The notes: generated by a model from the letters alone, not told the origin. A stretch of DNA of 64,000 bases from Pseudoduganella albidiflava (GCF_004322755.1 NZ_CP036401.1:5704001-5768000); one strand, 5' to 3'; shown: positions 41,050-49,198, counted from the first letter of the stretch. Translations and numbers: made by a program.

Positions 41050-41063
41050 TTGCCGTGCGGCAA
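41050..41063. promoter_or_regulatory. Palindrome TTGCCG-N2-CGGCAA upstream of the dioxygenase
   Basis: TTGCCGTGCGGCAA, the partner of 40783-40796, lies 20 bp before the GTG start of the TauD-like gene and 9 bp before its AGGAG site. This position suits a repressor operator or a small translational hairpin. Confidence 0.55.
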
Positions 41064-41083
41064 TTACAAGTCCAGGAGTCTTC

Positions 41084-42058
41084 GTGTTTTCGTCCATTGA
41101 GCAATCCGGCAACATCGCTGTTGTCCAGACCAATTTTTCCTGGGGCGACGACTTGCCCCGCATAATCGCCATCGTTGAACGCCACTTCGACGATTTCAAC
41201 GGCAATGGCTTTTATCCGCACCCCGACGAGGAAGCGCTGCAGCGCGAACTGCTCGCCGTGCCCACGCTGCGCGACTTCGCCGCCCACATGGCCAGCCGCA
41301 AGGCACGCGGCCTGGCCATCACCGGCCTGGGCCTGGCCGGCCTGTCCGAAGCGCACCGCAACGCCGTGCTGTATGCGATCGCGCTGACGCAGGGCTTCCC
41401 CACGTCGACCGACCAGCGCACCAGGCGCGTGGCATGGGATGTGCGCGCCCGCCCCGGCAGCCAGTCGAAGTTCGTCACCTTCTCCGAACGCACCGGCAAC
41501 GCCGACATGCACACCGATTCGTCGTTCTACCCGATGCCGGAAGAGCAGTTCCTGCTGTACGTGGTCGCCTCGGCGCGCTGCAATGGCGGCGAATCGCTGC
41601 TGATCGACGTGGAAGACATCGTTGCCGAGCTGCAGAAAACCGCGGCGGGCCGCGACGCCTATGCACTGCTGTGCGATACCCAGGTACCTTTCCGCGTGCC
41701 GTCGGTCTATGCCGCAGGCGACGACCGGATCGAATTATTCTACGCACCCGTTTTTCATGCCGATGGCCGGGCGATGCGGTGGCGCTACGATTCGATTGAA
41801 AAAGGACTTGCAGCCAGGCCCGACTTGGCCACTCCCGAACTGATAGCCGCGCTGCGCCTGCTCAACGAGATCGTCGAAGAGCGTGCGCCCCGTTTCGTGC
41901 GCCAGTTGCCGGACGATACGCTGCTGTGGGCGGACAATCACCGCACGCTGCACGGCCGTGCCATGTATACGGACCCGGGCCGCCACCTGATCCGCATCCG
42001 CATTTCCAGCACGCCGAATGCGCACCGCATCGGCCCGTCCGGTATTTCGGCGGACTGA
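41084..42058 (+). CDS. TauD/TfdA-type Fe(II)/2-oxoglutarate dioxygenase
   Basis: A 324-residue non-heme iron oxygenase. The facial triad is His143 and Asp145 (NADMHTDSSFYP) and His290 (NHRTLHGRAMY); arginine(s) in RHLIRIRIS bind 2-oxoglutarate. The overall pattern is like the clavaminate-synthase branch of the TauD superfamily. Substrate unknown. The GTG start has AGGAG six bases upstream. It is divergent from the chemoreceptor and 42 bp ahead of the AEC transporter, which may share its transcript and move the substrate or product. Confidence 0.85.
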   Translation: MFSSIEQSGNIAVVQTNFSWGDDLPRIIAIVERHFDDFNGNGFYPHPDEEALQRELLAVPTLRDFAAHMASRKARGLAITGLGLAGLSEAHRNAVLYAIALTQGFPTSTDQRTRRVAWDVRARPGSQSKFVTFSERTGNADMHTDSSFYPMPEEQFLLYVVASARCNGGESLLIDVEDIVAELQKTAAGRDAYALLCDTQVPFRVPSVYAAGDDRIELFYAPVFHADGRAMRWRYDSIEKGLAARPDLATPELIAALRLLNEIVEERAPRFVRQLPDDTLLWADNHRTLHGRAMYTDPGRHLIRIRISSTPNAHRIGPSGISAD

Positions 42059-42100
42059 GCGGGCACGAATCCGTACCCAGGCAACGATTAGAATCGCACC

Positions 42101-43018
42101 ATGCTCGCTTCCATCATTCCCGTCTTCCTGATCATCCTGCTGGGCGTGGCGATCCGCCGCTTCGGCTGGATGCCGGCCGAGTTCTTCCCCTCCATCGAGA
42201 AGTTCTCGTACAACGTCGCGTTTCCGGCGATGCTGTTCGCGGGCACGGCCCGGCTGTCGTTCGAGGGCGGCGAAGTCGGCGAACTGGCGCTGGCCACCCT
42301 GGTCCCCACGTTCGCCGTGGTGGTGCTGACGCTGGGCGCGCTGCTGCTGCTGCCCGCGCTGCCGGGCGCCAGCCGCTCGTCCGTCATGCAGGGCGCGATG
42401 CGTCCGAACACGTATTTTGGCCTGGCCGTGGCGGCATTGTTCTTCCCGGCCGAAACGGCATCGCGCGTCATGCTGGCGCTGGCGCTGTGCCTGCCGGTGG
42501 TGAATGCGCTGGCGGTGATCGCGCTGGCGTGGTGGAGCGGCGCCACGCCGAACCTGGGGACCGTGGCGAAGACACTGGCGCGCAACCCGATCATCCAGGC
42601 CACGCTGGCCGGCGTGCTCGTCAGCGTGCTCGGCATCGCGCTGCCGAAAGAGCTGATGAATACGCTGGACATCCTCGGCAAGGCAGCCACCGCGCTGGGC
42701 CTGCTGTGCGTGGGCGGCGGCCTGGTGTTTTCCCTGGAAGGCGCGCGCCCCGCAGCGCTTGCCGTCAGCTCCGTGCTGAAACTGCTGGTGATGCCATTGC
42801 TGGCGGCCCAGGCCTGCCTGTGGCTGGAGGTGTCGCCGCAGGTGGCGCTGGCAGCCTGTTTCTATTGCGCGCTGCCGGCCGCCCCGAACGCCTATATCAT
42901 GGCAAAGCAGCTGGGGGGCGATGCCCGCCTGATGGCCTCGCTGATCACGTTGCAAACCCTGCTGGCCGTGATTACCGTGCCGTTGAGCCGGCAGTTCATG
43001 CCCTGGCTTGGCGCATGA
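42101..43018 (+). CDS. AEC (auxin efflux carrier) family transporter
   Basis: A 305-residue protein with about ten membrane helices in two inverted halves. Family traits: ILLGVAIRRFGWMP near the start, FPAMLFAGTARL, GLAVAALFFP in the middle and ALPAAPNAYIMAKQLGGDARLMASLIT near the end. Members export organic acids or other anions. It probably forms a unit with the dioxygenase in front. Confidence 0.88.
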   Translation: MLASIIPVFLIILLGVAIRRFGWMPAEFFPSIEKFSYNVAFPAMLFAGTARLSFEGGEVGELALATLVPTFAVVVLTLGALLLLPALPGASRSSVMQGAMRPNTYFGLAVAALFFPAETASRVMLALALCLPVVNALAVIALAWWSGATPNLGTVAKTLARNPIIQATLAGVLVSVLGIALPKELMNTLDILGKAATALGLLCVGGGLVFSLEGARPAALAVSSVLKLLVMPLLAAQACLWLEVSPQVALAACFYCALPAAPNAYIMAKQLGGDARLMASLITLQTLLAVITVPLSRQFMPWLGA

Positions 43019-43048
43019 CGGTGCGGGCCACAATTTTTTTCACGTTAT

Positions 43049-43062
43049 TTGTCCACGACATG
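43049..43062. promoter_or_regulatory. Candidate operator 1 (TGTC-N3-GACA) upstream of the B12-binding regulator
   Basis: TTGTCCACGACATG contains TGTC-CAC-GACA. It is an inverted copy, with one mismatch, of the site at 43110-43123. Centres are 62 bp apart, close to six helix turns. Confidence 0.55.
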
Positions 43063-43109
43063 AACCGTGAAAGCCCATAAATAAAATGCATCTATGCATC
43101 CTGCCTGTG

Positions 43110-43123
43110 CATGTCATGGACAA
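43110..43123. promoter_or_regulatory. Candidate operator 2 (TGTC-N3-GACA) upstream of the B12-binding regulator
   Basis: CATGTCATGGACAA contains TGTC-ATG-GACA. Between the two sites is a doubled ATGCAT (43086-43091, 43094-43099). The gene start is about 108 bp downstream. Autoregulation is inferred from position. Confidence 0.55.
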
Positions 43124-43230
43124 GTCACACAGGACGCGTGGCCGGCCCTTCCCGCAAGGATGGGCTGTCATTTTTCCCCGGGAAAAGGCATTAAAATGCT
43201 GCACGCCCAACGCAGGAGTAGCCCGCGCAG

Positions 43231-44181
43231 ATGAATAACCCGATGCCTTTCTCGCCCATGCCGTGCACGATCAGCGACGTCGAGCGCGATACCGGCGTGG
43301 CCAAGGAAACGCTGCGCGTATGGGAACGGCGGTACGCGTTTCCACGGCCGGAACGCGACCCGTTCGGCGAGCGCCTGTATCCAGTCGAACAAGTGCACAA
43401 GCTGCGCCTCGTCAAGCGCCTGATCGACCTGGGCTTCCGGCCCGGCAAGGTGATCGGCTATACGGCGCAGGAGTTGCAGGCACTGGCGGAAAAAACCACC
43501 TCCGGCAACCGTCCGCGCCTTCCCGACGCCACCGAGCTGACTCCTTACCTGGACCTTTGCCGCAGCCACGACAGCGACGGGCTGCGCCGCAAGCTGTCGC
43601 AGGCGTTGCTGGTGATGGGACTGCGCAATTTCGTCATCGACCTGATGGCCCCGCTGACGGGCGCCATCGGCGACGCCTGGGCATGCGGCGACCTCGGCGT
43701 ATGGCAGGAACACTTGCTCACGGAAACGCTGCAAATGGTCTTGCGCAGCGCGATCTTCTCGATGCCGCCCACCAATCCGCTGGGCGGCGCGCCGCGCCCG
43801 CGCATCCTGCTGACCACCACGCCGCAGGAAAGGCATGGCCTGGGCCTACTGATGTCCGAAGCGCTGATGGTGGCCGAGGGTGCCGGCTGTTATTCGCTGG
43901 GGCCGCAAACGCCATTGCCCGATATCGTCGAAGCGGCCCGCGCCCTGCAGGTGGACGTGGTGACGCTGTCGTTCTCGACGTCGATGAATACCCGCCACGT
44001 GCTGGACGCGCTGAAGGAATTGCGGGCCCGCCTGCCGGAACCGGTGGCCCTGTGGGCCGGTGGAGGCAATGCCGCGCTGCGCCGGCGCGCCCCGGCCTAC
44101 GTGCAGGTGCTGACCTTGCCCGACGTGGCCGCGGCGCTGGCCGACTGGCGCCACGAACAGCGCAGGCACGCCGCTGCCTGA
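43231..44181 (+). CDS. MerR-family regulator with cobalamin-binding domain (CarH/LitR type)
   Basis: A 316-residue protein. Residues ~12-80 form a MerR winged helix (TISDVERDTGVAKETLRVWERRYAFPRP). Residues ~100-175 form the helical cap with Trp150-x9-Glu160-His161, the motif that shields the upper face of cobalamin in CarH. Residues ~188-310 form the Rossmann B12 domain with Glu200-x-His202-x-x-Gly205; His202 should ligate cobalt. Such proteins bind DNA in the dark with adenosylcobalamin and release it in light. The residue after Trp150 is Ala, where the Thermus enzyme has the histidine used in its light state. It lies between the AEC gene and ftsY. Confidence 0.85.
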   Translation: MNNPMPFSPMPCTISDVERDTGVAKETLRVWERRYAFPRPERDPFGERLYPVEQVHKLRLVKRLIDLGFRPGKVIGYTAQELQALAEKTTSGNRPRLPDATELTPYLDLCRSHDSDGLRRKLSQALLVMGLRNFVIDLMAPLTGAIGDAWACGDLGVWQEHLLTETLQMVLRSAIFSMPPTNPLGGAPRPRILLTTTPQERHGLGLLMSEALMVAEGAGCYSLGPQTPLPDIVEAARALQVDVVTLSFSTSMNTRHVLDALKELRARLPEPVALWAGGGNAALRRRAPAYVQVLTLPDVAAALADWRHEQRRHAAA

Positions 44182-44318
44182 GCCCGAAGCCCCGAGCCGG
44201 CGCACGTCGTAATGCAAGGGGGAACGGCTGCGGGATCGCGCGCCAGCGCTTCCCAAGGCCGGCCGAGCCCGGGGGAAATACTGGAAATACCCTTTCAGCA
44301 AGGTTTTCCGGGGCGCTC

Positions 44319-44327
44319 TGGTAGAAT
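44319..44327 (+). promoter_or_regulatory. Candidate extended -10 promoter of ftsY-ftsEX
   Basis: TGGTAGAAT fits an extended -10 (TG-N-TAGAAT), 63 bp before the ftsY ATG in the 208-bp gap after the regulator gene. No clear -35. Confidence 0.5.
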
Positions 44328-44389
44328 AGCCGGCGCAAGAAACCATTCCCAGCGTGTTACCGGCCACCGCGGCCGCAGCCCCCACACAC

Positions 44390-45460
44390 ATGTTCAGCTT
44401 CTTCAAGAAAAAAACCGTCACGCCCGACGTGCCGCCGGTCGCACCTGCGGACCTGGCGCCGATCCCGGCTCCCGCTGCCCCTGCTTCGAATCCCGCGCCG
44501 GCCGCCGTTGCCGATGCGGTTCCTCTGGCTTTCGACGTTGAAACCGCGCCGCGCCCCGAATCGAAACAATCCTGGATGAACCGGCTCAAGGCCGGCCTGT
44601 CGAAAACCTCCGCCAACCTGTCGCTGCTGTTCGTCGGCGCCCGCATCGACGACGACCTGTATGACGAACTGGAGGCGGCGCTGCTGATGTCCGATGCCGG
44701 CATCGACGCCACCGAATACCTGCTCGATGCGCTCAAGCGCAAGGTCAAGGACGACAAACTGACCGATGCGGCCGCCGTCAAGGTGGCGCTGAAGGCCTTG
44801 ATGGTCGACCTGCTGCGGCCCCTTGAAAAACCCTTCGTGCTGGGCCGGCACCAGCCGACCGTGATGATGATTTCCGGCGTCAACGGCGCCGGCAAGACCA
44901 CCACGATCGGCAAGCTCGCCAAGCACATGCAGGCGCACGGCCAGTCCGTGCTGCTGGCCGCCGGCGACACGTTCCGCGCCGCGGCCCGCGAGCAGCTGAT
45001 GATCTGGGGCCAGCGCAACAACGTGACGGTGGTGTCGCAGGAATCGGGCGACCCGGCCGCCGTGTCGTACGACGCGGTACAGTCCGGCAAGGCGAAGGGC
45101 ACCAATGTCGTCATGATCGACACGGCTGGCCGCCTGCCGACGCAGCTGCACCTGATGAACGAGCTGCAGAAGATCAAGCGCGTGATCGGCAAGGGCATGG
45201 ACCAGGCGCCGCACGAAACGCTGCTCGTCATCGACGGCAACACGGGCCAGAACGCGCTGACCCAGGTGAAGGCGTTCGACGATGCGCTGCAGCTTACCGG
45301 CCTGATCATCACCAAGCTGGACGGCACCGCCAAGGGCGGCGTGCTGGCCGCGATCGCGCGGGTGCGCCCGGTGCCCGTGTATTTCATCGGCATCGGCGAG
45401 AAGATCGAGGACCTGCAGCCGTTCGACGCCGAAGAATTCGTCGAAGCCCTGCTCGGTTGA
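44390..45460 (+). CDS. ftsY: Signal recognition particle receptor FtsY
   Basis: FtsY (356 aa) docks SRP-ribosome complexes at the membrane. An N-terminal basic start (MFSFFKKK) is followed by an Ala/Pro-rich acidic linker (residues ~10-65), then the NG domain with GVNGAGKTTTIGKLA (G1), DTFRAAAREQL, DTAGRLPTQLHLM (G3), TKLDGTAKGG (G4) and GIGEKIEDLQPFD at the end. The start at MFSFFKKK was preferred to an upstream in-frame start. It leads ftsE and ftsX. Confidence 0.97.
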   Translation: MFSFFKKKTVTPDVPPVAPADLAPIPAPAAPASNPAPAAVADAVPLAFDVETAPRPESKQSWMNRLKAGLSKTSANLSLLFVGARIDDDLYDELEAALLMSDAGIDATEYLLDALKRKVKDDKLTDAAAVKVALKALMVDLLRPLEKPFVLGRHQPTVMMISGVNGAGKTTTIGKLAKHMQAHGQSVLLAAGDTFRAAAREQLMIWGQRNNVTVVSQESGDPAAVSYDAVQSGKAKGTNVVMIDTAGRLPTQLHLMNELQKIKRVIGKGMDQAPHETLLVIDGNTGQNALTQVKAFDDALQLTGLIITKLDGTAKGGVLAAIARVRPVPVYFIGIGEKIEDLQPFDAEEFVEALLG

Positions 45461-45485
45461 TGGCTGGGGAACGGAAAAACCGGCC

Positions 45486-46145
45486 ATGATCGAATTCGTC
45501 AACGTCACCAAGCAATACACCGCCGACACCACCGCGCTGCGCGACGTCACGCTGACGGTCGCCAAGGGCGAGCTCGTCTACCTGGCGGGCCCGTCCGGGG
45601 CGGGCAAGTCCACGCTGCTGAAGCTGATCGCGGCCATGGAGCGCCCCACGTCGGGCCAGGTGACCGTGAATGGTACCGACATCGGCCGGCTGAAAAGCGC
45701 CGGCGTGCCCTTCCTGCGCCGCAACCTGGGCCTGATCTTCCAGCAGCAGCGGCTGCTGACCGACCGTTCCGTGCTGGCCAATGTGATGATGCCGATGCTG
45801 GTCACCGGCTTGCCCCGTAGCCAGGCGGAAGAACGCGCCCGCGCCGCGCTGGACAAGGTGGGCCTGCTGAGCCGCGCCACCGCCAGCCCGCTGGCCCTGT
45901 CCGGTGGCGAGCAGCAGCGCGTATCGATTGCCCGCGCCATCGTCAACCGGCCGCAGATCATCCTGGCCGACGAACCCACGGCAAACCTGGACCGCGCCAG
46001 CGCCAACAAGGTGTTCGATGCGCTGCGCGCCTTCAACAAGGCCGGCGTCACGTGCCTGATCTCGACCCACGACGAACTGGTGCTGGACAGCGCCAGCCGC
46101 GTGATCCACCTGAAGCAGGGTGAACTGCTGAAGGAGGCCGCATGA
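45486..46145 (+). CDS. ftsE: Cell division ABC ATPase FtsE
   Basis: FtsE (219 aa) with FtsX activates periplasmic peptidoglycan hydrolases at the septum. Walker A GPSGAGKST at residues 35-43, signature LSGGEQQRVSIARA, Walker B IILADEPTANLD, and an H-loop STHDE are present. Its stop overlaps the ftsX start by four bases. Confidence 0.97.
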   Translation: MIEFVNVTKQYTADTTALRDVTLTVAKGELVYLAGPSGAGKSTLLKLIAAMERPTSGQVTVNGTDIGRLKSAGVPFLRRNLGLIFQQQRLLTDRSVLANVMMPMLVTGLPRSQAEERARAALDKVGLLSRATASPLALSGGEQQRVSIARAIVNRPQIILADEPTANLDRASANKVFDALRAFNKAGVTCLISTHDELVLDSASRVIHLKQGELLKEAA

Positions 46146-47056
46146 GCGTGTGGCTGCGTCAACATGGCTTCGCGCTGGGCGCCGCGGTGGGGCACCTGCG
46201 CCGCTCGCCGGGCTCGTTCTTCTTCAACATTCTCGTGGTGGCGATCGCGCTGGCGCTGCCGTTCGCCGGCGTGACGGTGCTGGACAATATCCGGCCGATG
46301 TCCGAACAGCTGGCCGTCGACCCCGAACTGTCGGTATTCCTGAAGCAGGACCTGCCGCGCGAGCATACGCAAGGCATGGCCGGTTCGCTGCGCGCGGTGG
46401 CGAAGGACGCGCGGATCGTGTTCGTGCCGCGCGAAAAGGCGCTGGAGGAACTGCAGGAGAAAAACGGCGTGGCCGGCGTGATCGACACGCTGGGCGAGAA
46501 TCCGCTGCCCGACAGTTATATCGTGCGGCTCAATGCCTTCCAGAGCGCGGCGGAAAGCGCGCACGTGGACGATATCGCGGACAGCATCCGCGCCATTCCC
46601 GGCGTCGAGTCGGTGCAGGTCGATTCCGAATGGGTCAAGCGGCTGGCCGCCCTGCTGGGCGTGCTGCGCGTGGGCCTGCTGCTGCTGGCGGCCACGCTCG
46701 GTACCGTGGTCGTCGCGGTGGTGTTCAACACGATCCGGCTGCAGGTGCTGACGCAGCGCGAGGAAATCCTCGTGTCGCGGCTGATCGGCGCGACCGATAC
46801 GTATATCCAGCGCCCGTTCTATTACACGGGTGCGCTGCTGGGCCTGTTCGCCGGCGCCGTCGCGCTGGGTGCGGTGGCGTTGTCGCTGCATCCGCTGAAC
46901 GCGGCGATCGCCGAGTTTGCCCGGCTGTACGCATCCGAATTCCAGCTGGCCCCGCTCGAACCGCTGGCGATGGCGCTGCTGCTGGCACTGTCGGCTGGTC
47001 TGGGGCTGGTCGGCGCGGCGCTGTCCGTGCGCCGGCAACTGGCCCGGCTTGCCTGA
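46142..47056 (+). CDS. ftsX: Cell division permease-like protein FtsX
   Basis: FtsX (304 aa): cytoplasmic N-terminus, membrane segment ~23-45, periplasmic domain (PMSEQLAVDPELSVFLKQDLP ... SVQVDSEWVKRLAAL) and three more membrane segments in the last 140 residues, the typical four-TM topology. It transmits the ATPase state of FtsE to outside hydrolases or their activators. Confidence 0.96.
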   Translation: MSVWLRQHGFALGAAVGHLRRSPGSFFFNILVVAIALALPFAGVTVLDNIRPMSEQLAVDPELSVFLKQDLPREHTQGMAGSLRAVAKDARIVFVPREKALEELQEKNGVAGVIDTLGENPLPDSYIVRLNAFQSAAESAHVDDIADSIRAIPGVESVQVDSEWVKRLAALLGVLRVGLLLLAATLGTVVVAVVFNTIRLQVLTQREEILVSRLIGATDTYIQRPFYYTGALLGLFAGAVALGAVALSLHPLNAAIAEFARLYASEFQLAPLEPLAMALLLALSAGLGLVGAALSVRRQLARLA

Positions 47057-47345
47057 CGCAATTTTCCCGGCGGCCTGCTCTTGCAATCGGGCGGGCCGCC
47101 CTTATCTCTTTGTCCACCCCCTCCTGCCGACGTACAAACTCGTTGGCTGCACTCCTACATCCGCCCCCGGATGATCGTGCGTTCACGCACAGAGTCCGCC
47201 GCGCCGCGTCGATAATCTTGTCTTACAACCTTTGATCCAGCTCAAATTCTGCCCAGTAACATTGGCGCGCCGAGCCGCGCCCCAGCCCTACCGATTAGTA
47301 TTGAGCCATAGCAAAGAGGCTATCGAGGCCATAGAATTAGTGAGA
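47057..47345. other. Intergenic region between ftsX and the rpoH control region
   Basis: A 289-bp stretch with no coding signal. It contains TTGAGC at 47301 and TAGAAT at 47332, but their 25-bp spacing is too long for one promoter. No terminator for ftsX was seen apart from a short GC hairpin near 47085-47101 without a T-run. Confidence 0.35.
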
Positions 47346-47372
47346 TTGGCACTCCTCGGTGGAGAGTGCTAA
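47346..47372. promoter_or_regulatory. CIRCE element (HrcA operator) upstream of rpoH
   Basis: TTGGCACTC, nine bases, GAGTGCTAA: one mismatch from the CIRCE consensus TTAGCACTC-N9-GAGTGCTAA. A sigma70 promoter can be read inside it (TTGGCA at 47346-47351, TAATAT at 47370-47375, spacer 18), so bound HrcA would block transcription of rpoH. Confidence 0.85.
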
Positions 47373-47385
47373 TATATGTTCAAAC

Positions 47386-47469
47386 GCAACGTTGAACACG
47401 ATAAAGTGCCGGCAAGTCTTGACAGCAAGTGCTTGCCGGTGGTTAAGACCGAATTAAGCTCAACGTTGC
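47386..47469 (+). promoter_or_regulatory. Nested inverted repeats in the rpoH leader
   Basis: GCAACGTTGA (47386-47395) is the exact reverse complement of TCAACGTTGC (47460-47469). Inside, CCGGCAAG (47409-47416) pairs with CTTGCCGG (47432-47439). The leader RNA could fold into a long branched hairpin ending 70 nt before the start codon. Each outer arm is also itself the palindrome CAACGTTG, so a DNA-binding role is possible. TTGACA at 47419-47424 with TTAAGA 18 bp later may be a second promoter. Confidence 0.55.
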
Positions 47470-47539
47470 ATGCTGTACGCAAATGTCGCGCTGCAATCCC
47501 GCAGCAGGACCATGCAAGACCTTCAAGCGAGGAATGAAA

Positions 47540-48439
47540 ATGACTACCATGTCCGCACCTTCCGCCCTGGTTCCAGCCGGCAGTAGTGCACTGGGACTCG
47601 GGTTCAGTGGCAACCTGGGGAACCTGGATGCCTACATTTCCGCTGTAAACCGCCTGCCGATGCTGACGCACGAGGAAGAAGTCTCGCTGGGCCGCCGCCT
47701 GAAGGAAAACAATGACCTGAAGGCAGCGGAAAAGCTCGTGCTGTCGCACCTGCGCCTGGTGGTATCGATCGCCCGCGGCTACCTCGGCTATGGCTTGCCG
47801 CACGCCGACCTGATCCAGGAAGGCAATATCGGCCTGATGAAGGCCGTGAAGCGCTTCGACCCGGACCAGAACGTGCGCCTCGTGTCGTACGCCATGCACT
47901 GGATCAAGGCCGAGATGCACGAGTACATCCTGAAGAACTGGCGCCTGGTGAAAGTGGCCACGACGAAGGCACAGCGCAAGCTGTTCTTCAACCTGCGCAG
48001 CCACAAGACCGGCCTGGACGCGATGACGCCGGACCAGATCGATGCGCTGGCCAAAACGCTGGACGTCAAGCGCGAGGAAGTGATCGAGATGGAAACGCGC
48101 CTGTCCGGCCGCGATATCGCGCTGGAAGCACCGACCGACGATGAAGACGACAAGTTCTCGCCGATCGCCTACCTGTCGTCCGACCTGTCGGAGCCGACCA
48201 AGGTGCTCGAAGCGGAACAGGTGACGCGCCTGCAGTCGGAAGGCCTGGAAACGGCCCTGGGCAAACTCGATCCGCGCTCGCGCCGCATCGTCGAAGCGCG
48301 CTGGCTGGCCAACGACGACGGCTCCGGCGCCACGCTGCACACGCTGGCCGACGAATTCGGCGTCTCCGCCGAGCGCATCCGCCAGATCGAATCGGCCGCG
48401 CTGAAGAAGATGAAAGGCGCGCTGGCCGCCTACGTGTAA
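47540..48439 (+). CDS. rpoH: Heat-shock sigma factor RpoH (sigma32)
   Basis: RpoH (299 aa) directs RNA polymerase to heat-shock promoters. Region 1.2-2 with LGRRLKENNDLKAAEKLVLSHLRLVVSIA and the core-binding GLPHADLIQEGNIGLMKAVKRFDP; the RpoH box region QRKLFFNLRS, which binds FtsH/chaperones in this sigma class; and region 4 with TLHTLADEFGVSAERIRQIE. The start MTTMSAP follows GCGAGGA. A terminator ends the gene. Confidence 0.97.
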   Translation: MTTMSAPSALVPAGSSALGLGFSGNLGNLDAYISAVNRLPMLTHEEEVSLGRRLKENNDLKAAEKLVLSHLRLVVSIARGYLGYGLPHADLIQEGNIGLMKAVKRFDPDQNVRLVSYAMHWIKAEMHEYILKNWRLVKVATTKAQRKLFFNLRSHKTGLDAMTPDQIDALAKTLDVKREEVIEMETRLSGRDIALEAPTDDEDDKFSPIAYLSSDLSEPTKVLEAEQVTRLQSEGLETALGKLDPRSRRIVEARWLANDDGSGATLHTLADEFGVSAERIRQIESAALKKMKGALAAYV

Positions 48440-48458
48440 GGCGCCCCGCTCCCTGCAG

Positions 48459-48484
48459 AACCCGGCCTCGTGCCGGGTTTTTTA
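48459..48484 (+). terminator. Terminator of rpoH
   Basis: AACCCGGC (48459-48466), loop CTCGT, GCCGGGTT (48472-48479), then T-run. It begins 19 bp after the stop codon. Confidence 0.92.
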
Positions 48485-48497
48485 TTGTCTGAAGATC

Positions 48498-48598
48498 GGT
48501 GACGAAAAACGGTGACCGAAAAACGGTGACAGGCTCCGATTCTTTTGCAATGTTTCTTGAAGGCCCGTGACAGGCTGCGGAAAATCGGAGCCTGTCAC
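48498..48598. repeat. Composite repeat with 16-bp inverted arms
   Basis: GTGACAGGCTCCGATT (48526-48541) is repeated in inverted form at 48583-48598. A third, partly matching copy GTGACAGGCT is at 48567-48576. GGTGAC also occurs three times at 13-14-bp spacing (48498, 48511, 48525). A T-run follows. It lies between the rpoH terminator and the next gene and looks like a dispersed REP-like element. Confidence 0.7.
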
Positions 48599-48715
48599 GG
48601 GTTTTTTTGCAACTTTTGTTCTCGAATCGATGTTTTCCTGGCAGCTATAGCTCAGCAGTGCGACCATTTTCATAGCAATTTGATAACCTGAACGTCCTTG
48701 CCGGATGGAGGACCT

Positions 48716-49198
48716 ATGCAAGCCAGGCTCATCGGAATTATCGGCTGCGCGCTGACGGCTGGCGTGGTGGCCGCGTGCTCGATCGACAGCACGCAGGCGG
48801 AAGCGGTGGCCGACAAACCCCGCAAGACCAGCGCCAGCTACGCGCTGCGCCAGGGGGAAAGCGTGATGCTGGCGCCGGGCACCCACCTGAAACTCGAACG
48901 TATCAACGACAGCCGCTGCAGGCAGGGCGCGGTGTGCGTCTGGGCCGGCTACATCAGCTACACGTTCATGCTGACGAGCCCGCGTGGAACGCGCAACTTC
49001 GTGCTGGCCGAGAACATGCCGAACGCGAAACCCGCCATCACGCAGGATGGGCTGACGTTCGCGCTGGAAAAACTGGAACCGCCCGAACCGCCCGCCGTGG
49101 ATGCGCCGCCACCGGATTATCGGGTAAGCTTGCGCGTAACGATCGCCCGCATAGCCCAGACAGCCCGCCCACCCACCAGGCAAGCCACCAGCTCATGA
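48716..49198 (+). CDS. Small lipoprotein of unknown function
   Basis: A 160-residue protein with a lipoprotein signal (ALTAGVVAACS, predicted lipidated Cys21). The mature part has a beta-rich core (SYALRQGESVMLAPGTHLKLERINDSRC) with two cysteines in RCRQGAVCVWAG, a Pro-rich stretch (PPEPPAVDAPPPDY) and a final strand. GGAGG stands before the ATG. Its stop overlaps the start of the gamma-glutamyltransferase gene as ATGA, so the two are coupled; a joint cell-envelope role is inference. Confidence 0.75.
   Translation: MQARLIGIIGCALTAGVVAACSIDSTQAEAVADKPRKTSASYALRQGESVMLAPGTHLKLERINDSRCRQGAVCVWAGYISYTFMLTSPRGTRNFVLAENMPNAKPAITQDGLTFALEKLEPPEPPAVDAPPPDYRVSLRVTIARIAQTARPPTRQATSS

Noticed and set aside
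47085..47101. Terminator after ftsX
   Set aside because: The GC-rich palindrome has no loop room and no T-run.
47301..47337. TTGAGC / TAGAAT promoter upstream of CIRCE
   Set aside because: The spacer is 25 bp, too long for a sigma70 promoter.
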